This document shows, one piece after another, positions 46,901 to 56,113 of a DNA stretch of 64,000 nt. Made by a program: the position numbers and the translations under genes. Below the pieces are notes generated by a model. The model saw nothing but the letters and a program-made list of their open reading frames with translations. It was not told the DNA's origin and searched no databases. Location of the stretch: positions 1 to 64,000 of the forward strand of contig CAXSFM010000007.1 in NCBI GenBank assembly GCA_964236735.1, given 5' to 3'. Source of the DNA: JAIVJG01 sp964236735 (lineage in GTDB: Bacteria; Acidobacteriota; Blastocatellia; Pyrinomonadales; Pyrinomonadaceae). Each line of letters opens with the position of its first letter. The stretch's first letter is position 1.

Positions 46901-48415
46901 GTGCATAGTACTTCAAATCTAAGAGACCTACGAAAAAGCAGACGCATCTGGCAGAAATTTGCTCTGGCACTTGGTTTTGGCATTTTAGTATGCCCTCTGA
47001 TAGCTGCTTTTTATGAATATTCCTACCTTCAATCACTGTCAGCGATACTCTTACTTTTTATCTGTTTATATCCTACAGCCCGTTACTTCGCGCGTTTTGA
47101 AGGCGGAGTGCCTGTTATTGCGATACTCTGCTTAGCCTACGCCATTCAATTTTCCATCCCTATATTTACTGGTAAGCCGGAAATTGCACTTGCATATGGT
47201 GAGATAAAGTATCTGGAAGATGCTTATATTGTTTTCTCTCTAATACTGCTTATGCTCGGTGTTCTAGCTCTTCAGTTTGGTTACTACTCTTTACAACACG
47301 GAAGAATAAAAAGATACATACCGACTTTTGATCTACATCTTAATGAGAAGAAGGCAATACTTTTTTGTATTTTAGTTGGCATCCTATTGCCGCTTAGTTT
47401 AGGAGTCCGTAGTATTCTCTCTCAAGAGCAAAGCGTACAATATGCTGCTATTTTCACACTATTACAAAATCAACAACTCGTAGTTATAGGCATTTTGGGT
47501 TGGATCGTATATTCAGGACGTGGAACAAGATGGCATAAACTTGTGCTTTACAGTGTCGTCGTGATTTCGACTTGGCGTGGCCTTTCCAGTGCTTTTTTAG
47601 AGCAGGCTGTGATCCCTATAACTATACTATTCATAACTAAATGGTTATATGGCAAGCGAGTATCAGTTGTCAGCATTATTGCGATCATAGTCATTGTAAT
47701 TTTTCTGTCGCCGGTTAAAGCCTCATTTCGTGAATTCTTAGGATCTGACTCTACAGAAACAAGCCTCTCTAAAGATTTAATTAACAGCCCGTTAAATTGG
47801 ATTGAGCAAGCTTCGCAATATTGGACTGAAACTTTAAGTGGTGAACGTGGTATTGCCGAGGCGACTAATAGTGCAACTTCTCGCACAGACCTGATTCACC
47901 AATTCGCTCATATCTATTCTCTCACGCCTGAGATTGTTCCTTATCAATTTGGTGGAACTTACTCATACTTCGCAGTGGCAATTATCCCCAGAGCACTATG
48001 GCCTGATAAACCACAAGCTGGAGGTGCTAATAACTTTTATGCCGTGGCTTACAATATTACGAGCGAAGAGGGAGCTAAAAGATCAACGTTTGGGGTAAGC
48101 CTAATAGGTGAAGGATATCTTAACTTCGGCATTTTCGGTGTCTTGCTCATCATGGCCTTGCAGGGAGTAATTCTCGCTTTACTGCAACTTGTCTTCGGCG
48201 GGCCGAAATCAGGGACAGGTGGTCAGGCGGTATTCCTCGCCTTCTTCGTTTTCTTCCTGAATGGTGTCGGGACGAGCGCCGAGATTTTCTTCGGTAACAT
48301 CGTGCAAAATCTGCTATGTAGCTGTTTCCTGCTGTTGTGGGTCAGGGAAAAACCATCTGTCAGGCGCTTAGCCAAAATGGGCATTGCCGAAACGAGAGGC
48401 GTGCAGGTCAGTTAG
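46901..48415 (+). CDS. Wzy-like polysaccharide polymerase (multi-pass membrane protein)
   Basis: 504 residues, GTG start, with about ten to twelve hydrophobic segments (ALALGFGILVCPLIAAFY first). A large loop near residues 290-390 contains the string IIPRALWPDKPQAGG, which is typical of O-antigen/exopolysaccharide polymerase-like proteins, followed by a conserved GVSLIGEGYLNFGIFGVLL. A polymerase is normally paired with a Wzx flippase, but the exporter seen here is the ABC type. Very AT-rich for this genome. An O-antigen ligase is the alternative. Confidence 0.75.
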   Translation: MHSTSNLRDLRKSRRIWQKFALALGFGILVCPLIAAFYEYSYLQSLSAILLLFICLYPTARYFARFEGGVPVIAILCLAYAIQFSIPIFTGKPEIALAYGEIKYLEDAYIVFSLILLMLGVLALQFGYYSLQHGRIKRYIPTFDLHLNEKKAILFCILVGILLPLSLGVRSILSQEQSVQYAAIFTLLQNQQLVVIGILGWIVYSGRGTRWHKLVLYSVVVISTWRGLSSAFLEQAVIPITILFITKWLYGKRVSVVSIIAIIVIVIFLSPVKASFREFLGSDSTETSLSKDLINSPLNWIEQASQYWTETLSGERGIAEATNSATSRTDLIHQFAHIYSLTPEIVPYQFGGTYSYFAVAIIPRALWPDKPQAGGANNFYAVAYNITSEEGAKRSTFGVSLIGEGYLNFGIFGVLLIMALQGVILALLQLVFGGPKSGTGGQAVFLAFFVFFLNGVGTSAEIFFGNIVQNLLCSCFLLLWVREKPSVRRLAKMGIAETRGVQVS

Positions 48416-49555
48416 GTGATCCTTACTCTCCAGACCAGCACATTTGGCGCTTACGGCGGGATACCAACCTACAATCGCTTAGTCTGTCGTGCTTTGAATA
48501 AGATCGGCGAGATGAACGAGAGTCATGTGCTGTTAGCGACCGATAAACCCTCGGACGTGAAACCGCAGGCTAGCCAGCTAGACAAACTACATCTTGAAGC
48601 ATTTGCTTCAAATCGGACTGCCTTTGCCGAAAGAGTTTTGAGTCTCGCCTTAACCCGTCGTATTGAGCTTGTACTCATCGGCCATGTCAATTATGCGCCG
48701 CTTGGATTAATGCTTAGGCGTCTCCAGCCAAGGTTGCGCTACGGCGTGATGATGTACGGGATAGATGTGTGGGCGAAGCTCTCCAACGCACGCCGTCTAG
48801 CATTACAGAAGGCCGATTTTGCCGTCTCGATTAGTGAGTACACCAAGCAGCGGGCTGTCGAGAGTAACGGCGTGGTAGAGGATCGCGTGCATCTGCTGCC
48901 AAACGGATTGGAGTGGGATGGGGAAGAGATATCCGATTCCCCGGGTAACTTGCATTTGCCAGAGGGAACACGGATTTTGACAGTGTGCAGGCTCGACGCT
49001 ACCGAACGCTACAAGGGCGTGGATACGGTAATAGAAGCTCTTCCCGGCGTAATCGCTCAGGTGCCGGACGCCCAATACCTTATCGTCGGGAGCGGTGAAG
49101 ACGCTTTGAGACTTCAGAAATTAGCCGAGAAGTGCGGAGTCTCTTCGCGCGTTCACTTCCTCGGTTCCGTAGATGATGCGGCACTTCGCGCTTACTACCA
49201 ATCTTGCGACGTGTTCGTCATGCCCAGCGCCAAAGAGGGGTTTGGCTTCGTGTTTCTCGAAGCTATGCAGTACGGCAAGCCGGTCGTCGCGGCAGACTGC
49301 GGCGGCTCGCCGGAAGTGGTTCAAGATGGTGTCACAGGGCTGCTCATCCAGTATGGCGACATCACGCAACTGGCGCAGGCGCTTACACGTCTCTGCCTCG
49401 ATCCTACATTGCGCGCACGTCTTGGCAATGCCGGATACCAAAGACTGCAAGAGCATTTCACTTTCCCGCGGTTCAAGCAAACTCTGACGGACATCATCAT
49501 GCGGGAGCTGCCCTCATCCGCTATTTACAGGGCCGGCCTGCGCGCGCTCGCATAA
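48416..49555 (+). CDS. Glycosyltransferase, GT4 family
   Basis: 379 residues; the GTG start abuts the preceding stop codon. FGAYGGIPTYNRLVCRAL opening, VSISEYTKQRAVE, ILTVCRLDATERYKGVDTVIEAL and SCDVFVMPSAKEGFGFVFLEAMQYGKPVVAADCGGSPEVV, a complete GT4 donor motif. Base composition returns here towards the genome's usual high GC. Confidence 0.9.
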   Translation: MILTLQTSTFGAYGGIPTYNRLVCRALNKIGEMNESHVLLATDKPSDVKPQASQLDKLHLEAFASNRTAFAERVLSLALTRRIELVLIGHVNYAPLGLMLRRLQPRLRYGVMMYGIDVWAKLSNARRLALQKADFAVSISEYTKQRAVESNGVVEDRVHLLPNGLEWDGEEISDSPGNLHLPEGTRILTVCRLDATERYKGVDTVIEALPGVIAQVPDAQYLIVGSGEDALRLQKLAEKCGVSSRVHFLGSVDDAALRAYYQSCDVFVMPSAKEGFGFVFLEAMQYGKPVVAADCGGSPEVVQDGVTGLLIQYGDITQLAQALTRLCLDPTLRARLGNAGYQRLQEHFTFPRFKQTLTDIIMRELPSSAIYRAGLRALA

Positions 49556-49592
49556 ACACGCCTGACGCGCTTTTAGACAAAACGTTAAAAAT

Positions 49593-51557
49593 ATGTGCGG
49601 GATTGTCGGAGTCTGGATGAAAGGCCGACGCGGGGGCGCGTCTGCGCTTGTCGAGCGTGCGGTGTCGGCGCTTGCTCACCGGGGACCCGACGATCTGGGA
49701 ATTGTGGCAATCACACCTGACTGTGAAGACAGCACTCTTATCTTTGGTCACACGCGCCTCTCTATCATTGACCTTTCCGAAGCCGGGCACCAGCCGATGT
49801 ATGACGCCGAGACGGGCAACTGGATTGTCTTTAACGGCGAGGTCTATAACTTTGAAGAGATACGCGCGGAGTTGGAGACTAAAGGCTGCCGCTTTCACTC
49901 CGATTCCGACACGGAAGTTATTCTCCAATCCTACCGCGTGTGGGGCAGAGATTGCGCCATGCGCTGGCGCGGGATGTTCGCCGTCGCCATCTGGGACGCA
50001 TCCCGGCAAGAGCTTTTTCTCGTTCGCGACCGTTTAGGCGTTAAGCCGCTCTATTACTCTTATTTGGATGGACAGTTCGTTTTCGCGTCGGAGTTGGGCG
50101 CGCTTCTGAAAACGGGGCTTGTGCCCCAAACAATTAGTCTCGCGGCGCTCAACACATATTTAATGTTCGGAGCGGTGCAAGACCCGCTTACTCTGATCGA
50201 AAATGTCATGTCGCTGCCCGCCGCGCACACGCTCACCGTCAGCGCGGAAGGGATTGCGCTACGAGAATACTGGGAACTGCCGCTTGAAAAGTGCGACGAG
50301 CGAACGATAGCCGCAGCGAGAGACAGGATTGCGTCGCGACTTGAAGAGGCGGTGCGCCTGCGCCTCGTCAGTGACGTGCCGCTCGGAGTGTTTCTCAGCG
50401 GGGGCGTGGATTCGAGCGCGCTGGCGATGTTGATGCGCCGCTCCTCAGTTGATCAGGTCAGGGCTTTTACCATCGGGTTCGACAGCAAACCGTTTGACGA
50501 GTCGCCACAGGCGCAGCGGACGGCGACGCAACTTGGTGTCAAGCACAGCACTCTTCTGCTTACTGAATCGCACATGCTCGATACCTGTGCCGACGCTATA
50601 AATGCTTTAGACCAGCCGACCATTGATGGAATAAACACCTACTACATCTCGCGCGCGGTGAAAGAAGCAGGCATCACAGTCGCAATTTCCGGTCTCGGCG
50701 GAGACGAAGCTTTTTGCGGGTACAAGCATTTTAGAACGCTGCCGCGCATGGATAACTTCTCGCGCTACTGGGAACAATTGCCATATATCATGCGACAGGC
50801 GAGCGCTTCGCTGTTCGGTCGCGGACGCAGTAACGGTCGTGCCAAACTCAGTGCGCTGCTACTCGATGATTACGGATTCACGCATCCCTATTTTCTGACG
50901 CGAACACTATTTCTGCCGGAACAGATCGTGTCTCTATTCGAGCAGGATGTCATTCCTGAGATCGAGTACGGCGCGTGGGCGACGCGCATGCGGCAGATCA
51001 CAGAGCGCGCGCAAACGTTTGACCCCATCAATCGAATCTCTTATCTGGAGCTTAAGACCTACATCGCCAGCACGCTCCTGCGTGACGCCGATGTGATGAG
51101 TATGGCGCATTCTTTAGAGGTCAGAGTGCCGCTGCTGGACCACCTTCTGCTTGAGGATGTCATGCGTGTCCCCGGACGCGAAAAGCTCAGTTCAAGGATG
51201 CCGAAGCCTTTGCTCGTGCGCTCATTGCCGGAACCGCTTTCCGTAGGCGTAACCGGCAGGCCGAAGCGCGGATTTACATTGCCGTTCGAGGAATGGCTGC
51301 CGAGGCAACTACGTGAGGACGTGGAAGAGACCTTTTCGCATCAACCGTCTGCGCTGCAAGGAATCATCAATGCGGAGAGCGTGTGCGCCGTCTGGCGCTC
51401 TTTCCTCGCCGGTGAATGCTCTTGGACGCGCCCTTGGTCGCTCTACGTTCTATACAAAGTGGTTGGCCGTCTCTTTAATGCGAGCAGCATATCCTCCTTG
51501 TCCAATACAGAAGGTCGTTCTTCAATTTCCAGACAGGCATCTCCATTGTCGGTGTAG
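49593..51557 (+). CDS. asnB: Asparagine synthase, glutamine-hydrolysing
   Basis: 654 residues. N-terminal class II amidotransferase domain begins MCGIVGVW with the catalytic Cys2, followed by HRGPDDLG and FNGEVYNFEEIR. The synthetase domain has the ATP pyrophosphatase motif FLSGGVDSSALA near residue 270 and SGLGGDEAFCGYKHF. Such AsnB-type enzymes in polysaccharide loci can amidate sugar carboxylates rather than make asparagine; the sequence does not decide between the two. Confidence 0.92.
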   Translation: MCGIVGVWMKGRRGGASALVERAVSALAHRGPDDLGIVAITPDCEDSTLIFGHTRLSIIDLSEAGHQPMYDAETGNWIVFNGEVYNFEEIRAELETKGCRFHSDSDTEVILQSYRVWGRDCAMRWRGMFAVAIWDASRQELFLVRDRLGVKPLYYSYLDGQFVFASELGALLKTGLVPQTISLAALNTYLMFGAVQDPLTLIENVMSLPAAHTLTVSAEGIALREYWELPLEKCDERTIAAARDRIASRLEEAVRLRLVSDVPLGVFLSGGVDSSALAMLMRRSSVDQVRAFTIGFDSKPFDESPQAQRTATQLGVKHSTLLLTESHMLDTCADAINALDQPTIDGINTYYISRAVKEAGITVAISGLGGDEAFCGYKHFRTLPRMDNFSRYWEQLPYIMRQASASLFGRGRSNGRAKLSALLLDDYGFTHPYFLTRTLFLPEQIVSLFEQDVIPEIEYGAWATRMRQITERAQTFDPINRISYLELKTYIASTLLRDADVMSMAHSLEVRVPLLDHLLLEDVMRVPGREKLSSRMPKPLLVRSLPEPLSVGVTGRPKRGFTLPFEEWLPRQLREDVEETFSHQPSALQGIINAESVCAVWRSFLAGECSWTRPWSLYVLYKVVGRLFNASSISSLSNTEGRSSISRQASPLSV

Positions 51558-51566
51558 TAATAAAAA

Positions 51567-52775
51567 GTGAGCGCTATTTCTCCGATCAGAATTCTTTACG
51601 TGACCCCCTTCGCACAACAGGTGAGCGGGCCTGACGAGAGCTTGATAGGTCTCTTGCGCGGACTGCAAGGCGTTGTCGAGCCGTTCGTCGTACTGCCGCC
51701 CGGCAGCCCGCAACTCAAGCGCTACGAAGGCGTCGGAGCAAAGGTCTTCGAGCAGCCCATGCAGCGCATACGACGCAACAGGAGCTTGAGTACGCTTGCA
51801 GCATACGGGGTAGGCTTTTTACCCGAGACGGCGCGCTTCTTTAATCTTATCCGTCGCGAGAAGATTGATCTGGTTCACACTAATATGGAAGTCGTCCTTC
51901 AATCAGGGCTGGCGGCGAGACTGGCAGGCGTGCCGAGCGTCTATCATGTGCGTGGAACTTCATTCGCCACTCCGCGTCTCGTCTGTGACGCCGTCGTCAA
52001 AGCGATCAATCATCTCTCGGATGAGATTATCGTCATCTCAAGTGCCGTGGGAAAAATCTTCTACGAGCGCGGCATCCGCGATAAGGTTTCAGTCATTTTC
52101 AATAGCCTCGACCCGACGGCCTTCGACGAAGTTGACGCGGCTGCTCGCGAGGCTTTAAGACTTGAACTGACGGGCGGCTCCGACGCGCCGCTAGTAGCAA
52201 CGGTCGGTCGTATCAATCCGCGCAAAGGACTTGAGTGTTTCATTAATGCCGTCGCGCTCGTCGCGTCGCGACAGAAGGATGTTCGCTTCGCGATTGTCGG
52301 GGATACGGCTGATTCATCCGAAGAGACGTACTTAAAAACACTTCGAGAGCAGGCCGATAGTCTGGGCTTAGATGGCAGGCTGGTGTTCGCTCCCGCGCGC
52401 CGCAACATCGTGGAATTAATGAGCGCCATTGACCTCTTCGTGATGACCAGCATCAACGAAGGGTTCGGACGTGTCATTATCGAAGCTATGGCCGCGCATC
52501 GTCCGGTTGTAGCATCTGAAGTTGGAGGGATTCCAGACATTATCGAGGATGGCATCACGGGCAGACTTGTTCCATCCGATCAACCGAAGGCGTTTGCCTC
52601 TGCTATCTCAGAACTTCTTGCGAATTCTGATTTATCACAGCGGATGGGTGAAGCCGGACGGCAGCGTGTGGAGACGCATTTTAGCGACGCCGCGCAATTG
52701 CCTTCCATCTTGAAAGTTTACCGTCGAGTGTTGAAGCGTCACGGAGAGGGACGTGTCGCGTTCGGCGTTTCTTGA
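51567..52775 (+). CDS. Glycosyltransferase, GT4 family
   Basis: 402 residues, GTG start 9 bases after asnB. ILYVTPFAQQVSGPDESLIGL opening, LVHTNMEVVLQSGLAARLAGVP, APLVATVGRINPRKGLECFINAV and LFVMTSINEGFGRVIIEAMAAHRPVVASEVGGIPDII, a full GT4 set. It is the last gene of the first long run of + strand genes. Confidence 0.9.
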   Translation: MSAISPIRILYVTPFAQQVSGPDESLIGLLRGLQGVVEPFVVLPPGSPQLKRYEGVGAKVFEQPMQRIRRNRSLSTLAAYGVGFLPETARFFNLIRREKIDLVHTNMEVVLQSGLAARLAGVPSVYHVRGTSFATPRLVCDAVVKAINHLSDEIIVISSAVGKIFYERGIRDKVSVIFNSLDPTAFDEVDAAAREALRLELTGGSDAPLVATVGRINPRKGLECFINAVALVASRQKDVRFAIVGDTADSSEETYLKTLREQADSLGLDGRLVFAPARRNIVELMSAIDLFVMTSINEGFGRVIIEAMAAHRPVVASEVGGIPDIIEDGITGRLVPSDQPKAFASAISELLANSDLSQRMGEAGRQRVETHFSDAAQLPSILKVYRRVLKRHGEGRVAFGVS

Positions 52776-52781
52776 AAAGTG

Positions 52782-52809
52782 CGGGGCAGAGAATTAACTC
52801 TCCGCCCCG
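52782..52809. terminator. Possible bidirectional terminator
   Basis: CGGGGCAGAG pairs with CTCTCCGCCCCG (one 2-base bulge) around AATTAA, between convergent genes. There is no clear T-run, so the assignment rests on position and pairing. Confidence 0.45.
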
Positions 52810-52836
52810 GAAGGTGTTGAGTTTGTTGAGAGAAAT

Positions 52837-53460
52837 TTAAGGTGCGATTTTCGGTGCAGGATTGCTCCAGGGGCTTTGACCGTTGGGGCCGATGGAGGCG
52901 ACGCGAAACCAGTATTTCGCTCCGCTGGCGAGTCCGGTGATGGTGGTCTGTGATTTAGTGGAGACAGCGGAATGTTGCCAAGAAGAGGCTGTCGGCGGGT
53001 CCGGGCTTCGCTCGACGACATAGCTGCGGGCTTTGTTGACCTTGTCCCAGCTTAAGTCTATCTCGCCGTCCCTGTCGCCTGCCGATGCCATCAGCGCATC
53101 CGGCGCCGGTAGATCGCCTGTCGCGCTGTTTGCGGCGCGCACGTCCATCCCCGCGCTCGTGATCTTTGACTCATCGCCGCCGCTGATGCTTTCGACGTAG
53201 TTTGCCAGTTGTCCGAGGATGCCGTCGAGCGCCTCTTCCTTTTGATTCTGGACGCTGGTTTTGTTCTTAGCTTCCTGACGCGCCGTCTGCGCCGCCAGAT
53301 ATGCCGCATCCAATTCTTCGATGGCTGTTGTCACCTGTGCCAGCGCCGGCTGGGGGGTTGAGAAGTGAGCATTTCCCGTGAGAGCGGCAATGATCTGCTG
53401 CGCCCGTGCGGTCTTTTCCGGGATGGTTAATCTTTGAAGATTCAGCTTGATTTTTGACAT
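52837..53460 (-). CDS. Fibronectin type III domain protein
   Basis: 207 residues, start with GGAGG 8 bases upstream. The N-terminal 100 residues are helical (KIKLNLQRLTIPEKTARAQQI, then a second long helix ending ANYVESIS). The C-terminal 90 residues are one Fn3 domain: GEIDLSWDKVNKARSYVVE, then TTITGLASGAKYWFRVASIG and SPWSNPA. No signal peptide or membrane segment. It is the only minus-strand gene within the polysaccharide locus, and its role is unknown. Confidence 0.8.
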   Translation of the reverse strand: MSKIKLNLQRLTIPEKTARAQQIIAALTGNAHFSTPQPALAQVTTAIEELDAAYLAAQTARQEAKNKTSVQNQKEEALDGILGQLANYVESISGGDESKITSAGMDVRAANSATGDLPAPDALMASAGDRDGEIDLSWDKVNKARSYVVERSPDPPTASSWQHSAVSTKSQTTITGLASGAKYWFRVASIGPNGQSPWSNPAPKIAP

Positions 53461-53848
53461 CTTGAGTACCTCCAGAAAGGATGTGAGTTGATGGTGATGC
53501 GAGGAACTTTGAGCGAAAACGGGGGCAGAGTAAACCTAACGCGGGAATTATGCAAGCTCTTTTTTAAGCTGGATTTACGGGGATTAAGTCGAGGGGAGAA
53601 TTTGCCCGTTTGGTGCTTAAATAGCTTTGATGTTGACAGATATTGCCACAGAATTAACTCATCCTGAAACGAGATGAGAAGACTTTGCTTTGAGATGAGT
53701 TTCCATCGCTTTAATGTTCATTCGAACTGTCAGATTGCGAGAGATATAAGGGATAAGTTATTTTTGATTTGTGAAAATATGAGCGAGGATTAGTCCGGAT
53801 TGAGTAGATATAAAGTTGATGTTGACGTATGTTAATTTGAAAAGTGTT

Positions 53849-53998
53849 TATAGCGGTGTGCAATGGCATATGACCTCTGGCGCAGGGTCTTTAATCAGTA
53901 CCGCGAGCGATAGCGAGCGGATCATCTTTAGTAAGCAAACCCCGCTCGCTACCGCTCGCGGTACTGACGGAGTTCACACGCATGTACAACCCGCTGTA
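53849..53998. repeat. MITE/REP-like element, copy 1
   Basis: About 150 bases bounded by TATAGCGG (53849-53856) and CCGCTGTA (53991-53998), near-perfect terminal inverted repeats. The core is a long palindrome: CAGTACCGCGAGCGATAGCG at 53896 extending to 53920, pairing with 53942-53966, with one mismatch. An inverted copy is at 63551-63677 and shares flanks such as ACTGACGGAGTTCACAC and TGGCGCAG. It encodes no protein, so any mobility would need a transposase or RAYT elsewhere. Confidence 0.75.
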
Positions 53999-54049
53999 GG
54001 TTAGTCCGGTATATGAAATCAGTCTTGATGGTATTGTTGATTCACCTGT

Positions 54050-54128
54050 GAGGCGCAGAAAACGCAGTGGAAGCGCCGACGCTTTTCATTGTGTTATCTC
54101 TGTCCTCTCTGCGGTGATCTATCTCTGA
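54050..54128. repeat. CACAGAG-type dispersed repeat tract
   Basis: Contains TCTCTGTCCTCTCTGCGGTGA, whose reverse complement resembles the ACCACAGAG... arms of the repeat at 11045-11143, and an opposing arm with GAGGCGCAGAAAACGCAG. Similarity is partial. Confidence 0.4.
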
Positions 54129-54203
54129 AGCGCACACTATTCAATATCTCATCCCTGTGCGCGGCCTCCCGCTCAACTCAAATCCAGAAAGTCTCAAACG
54201 AAC

Positions 54204-55994
54204 ATGGTTATCCTAGGGATTAACGCTTACCACGGCGACGCCGCCGCCGCCATCATCCGCGATGGGCAACTCGTCGCAGCCGTCGAGGAAGAACGCTTCA
54301 ATCGCTTCAAGCACTGCGCGAGCTTTCCCGTTGAGTCAATCAAGTATTGCCTGAAGACGGCTGGCGTCTCCGTCGAGAACATAAATCACATCGGCATCTC
54401 GCGCGATCCTTCGGCGCACCTGCACAAGAAGGTTCTCTACGCTGCGACGCGCGCCGCAAAGAGTCTGGCGGGGATAGGCAACAGCCCCGGCGCGAAGTCC
54501 GCCGGCGGGCGCGGCATCATCGGCACGATCAGCGACCGGCTCGCCAACACCGCGAAGGTGCGCGACCTCAAAGACGATCTGGCGAAGTATCTCGACGTGC
54601 CGAAGAGTCGCTTCAGAGCGCAGTTCCATAATGTCGAACATCATCGCGCCCATCTGGCGAGCTCCTTCTACGTCTCGCCGTTCGAGCGCGCGGCGTTGCT
54701 CTCGATTGACGGCTTCGGCGATTTCATCTCGACGATGTGGGGTGAGGGAGAGGAGAACGAGATAGAAGTGCTGGGGCAGGTCGAATACCCGCACTCGACG
54801 GGCATTCTCTACACGGCGACGACGCAGTTCATCGGCTTTCCTTACTACGGCGACGAGGGAAAGGTGATGGGGCTTGCGCCTTACGGCACGCCGCGCTTTA
54901 TGGAGGAGTTCCGCGAGATCATCAAGACTGAAGAGGGCGGGCGCTTCCGTCTCAACCTCGACTACTTTAGACACCACGCGGAGGGCGTCGAGATGAGTTG
55001 GGACGAAGGCTCACCGACCATCGGTCGCATTTTCTCGGACGAGTACGCGAAAGTCTTCGGCTCGCCGCGCGAGAAGGGCGCACCGCTCACAGACCGCGAG
55101 CGCGACCTCGCCGCCTCATTGCAGCAGCGGCTTGAAGAAGTCGGCTTCCACATCCTCAGACACCTCCACGAGCAGACCGGCCTGACAGACCTCGGACTCT
55201 CGGGCGGCGTCGCTTACAACTCCGTGATGAACGGAAAGATTTTGCTCAACACGCCCTTCAAGCGCGTCTATGTTCAGCCCGCCGCGGGCGACAGCGGCAC
55301 GGCGATTGGCGTCTGCTACGAGATATACAACGGACTCTTAAAGCAGCCGCGCGCGTTCCACATGGAGGGCGCATACACCGGCCCCGATTTCACGGACGGG
55401 GAGATACGAGCCGAACTCGACGCGAGCGGCCTCGCCTTCGAGACTTACTCCGATCAAGAGATTACGCGCCGCGCCGCGCAGGACATCGCCGACGGCTTTG
55501 TGCTGGGCTGGTTTCAGGGGCGCATGGAATTCGGTCCGCGCGCGCTCGGCAATCGCTCCATCGTCGTTGACCCGCGCCGCGCCGACATGAAAGAGATACT
55601 CAACGACCGCATCAAAAAGCGCGAGCCGTTTCGCCCTTTTGCTCCCTCGATCATGGAAGAGCGCGTCGGCGATTATTTCGAGCAGACGCATCCCGCGCCG
55701 ACGATGCTGATGGTCTATCAGGTCAGAAAAGAGAAGCGCGCGGAAGTCCCCGCCATCACGCATGTGGACGGGTCAGGGCGTTTGCAGACCGTCTCGCGCG
55801 CGATGAATCCGCGTTATCATCAACTCATCTCCGACTTCTGCGAATTGACCGGCGTGCCTATCGTGCTTAACACTTCCTTCAATGAGAACGAGCCGATTGT
55901 CTGCACGCCGCGCCACGCCATAGACTGTTTTCTCAAGACGCGGATGGACGTGCTTTATCTCGGCAATCACGCTGTGCGGCGGAATGCGCTTTGA
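54204..55994 (+). CDS. Carbamoyltransferase (NodU/CmcH family)
   Basis: 596 residues. The N-terminal Kae1-like domain has INAYHGDAAAAIIRDGQ with VAAVEEERFNRFKHC, then HHRAHLASSFY (metal-binding His residues near 150) and LLSIDGFGDF. The C-terminal part has LGLSGGVAYNSVMNGKIL and FQGRMEFGPRALGNRSI, then LNTSFNENEPIVCTP. The family transfers carbamoyl from carbamoyl phosphate to a hydroxyl, often of a sugar. By context it carbamoylates the exported glycan, but the acceptor is unproven. Confidence 0.9.
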   Translation: MVILGINAYHGDAAAAIIRDGQLVAAVEEERFNRFKHCASFPVESIKYCLKTAGVSVENINHIGISRDPSAHLHKKVLYAATRAAKSLAGIGNSPGAKSAGGRGIIGTISDRLANTAKVRDLKDDLAKYLDVPKSRFRAQFHNVEHHRAHLASSFYVSPFERAALLSIDGFGDFISTMWGEGEENEIEVLGQVEYPHSTGILYTATTQFIGFPYYGDEGKVMGLAPYGTPRFMEEFREIIKTEEGGRFRLNLDYFRHHAEGVEMSWDEGSPTIGRIFSDEYAKVFGSPREKGAPLTDRERDLAASLQQRLEEVGFHILRHLHEQTGLTDLGLSGGVAYNSVMNGKILLNTPFKRVYVQPAAGDSGTAIGVCYEIYNGLLKQPRAFHMEGAYTGPDFTDGEIRAELDASGLAFETYSDQEITRRAAQDIADGFVLGWFQGRMEFGPRALGNRSIVVDPRRADMKEILNDRIKKREPFRPFAPSIMEERVGDYFEQTHPAPTMLMVYQVRKEKRAEVPAITHVDGSGRLQTVSRAMNPRYHQLISDFCELTGVPIVLNTSFNENEPIVCTPRHAIDCFLKTRMDVLYLGNHAVRRNAL

Positions 55995-56113
55995 TCATGT
56001 GCTCGCTGATAACTTTTCGGATAGATAACATTGAACATTGGATAGATGACATTAGATAAATGGCAAAGGCACTTTGAGATGACAAAAGTCTTCAAGCTAC
56101 GGAGTTTTCACGG

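Larger units (their letters stand above)
53461..54203. other. 740-base non-coding region with repeats
   Basis: AT-rich up to about 53848, then a 150-base MITE-like element (listed separately), then a repeat-like tract at 54050-54128 related to that at 11045-11143. A 62-residue reading frame at 53816-54004 merely runs through the MITE-like element and is not a gene. Confidence 0.55.

Noticed and set aside
53896..53966. A CRISPR-like repeat
   Set aside because: It is a single palindrome with one inverted copy 9.7 kb away, not a regularly spaced direct-repeat array.
53816..54004. A 62-codon + strand reading frame
   Set aside because: It runs through the MITE-like palindrome and lacks a ribosome site.
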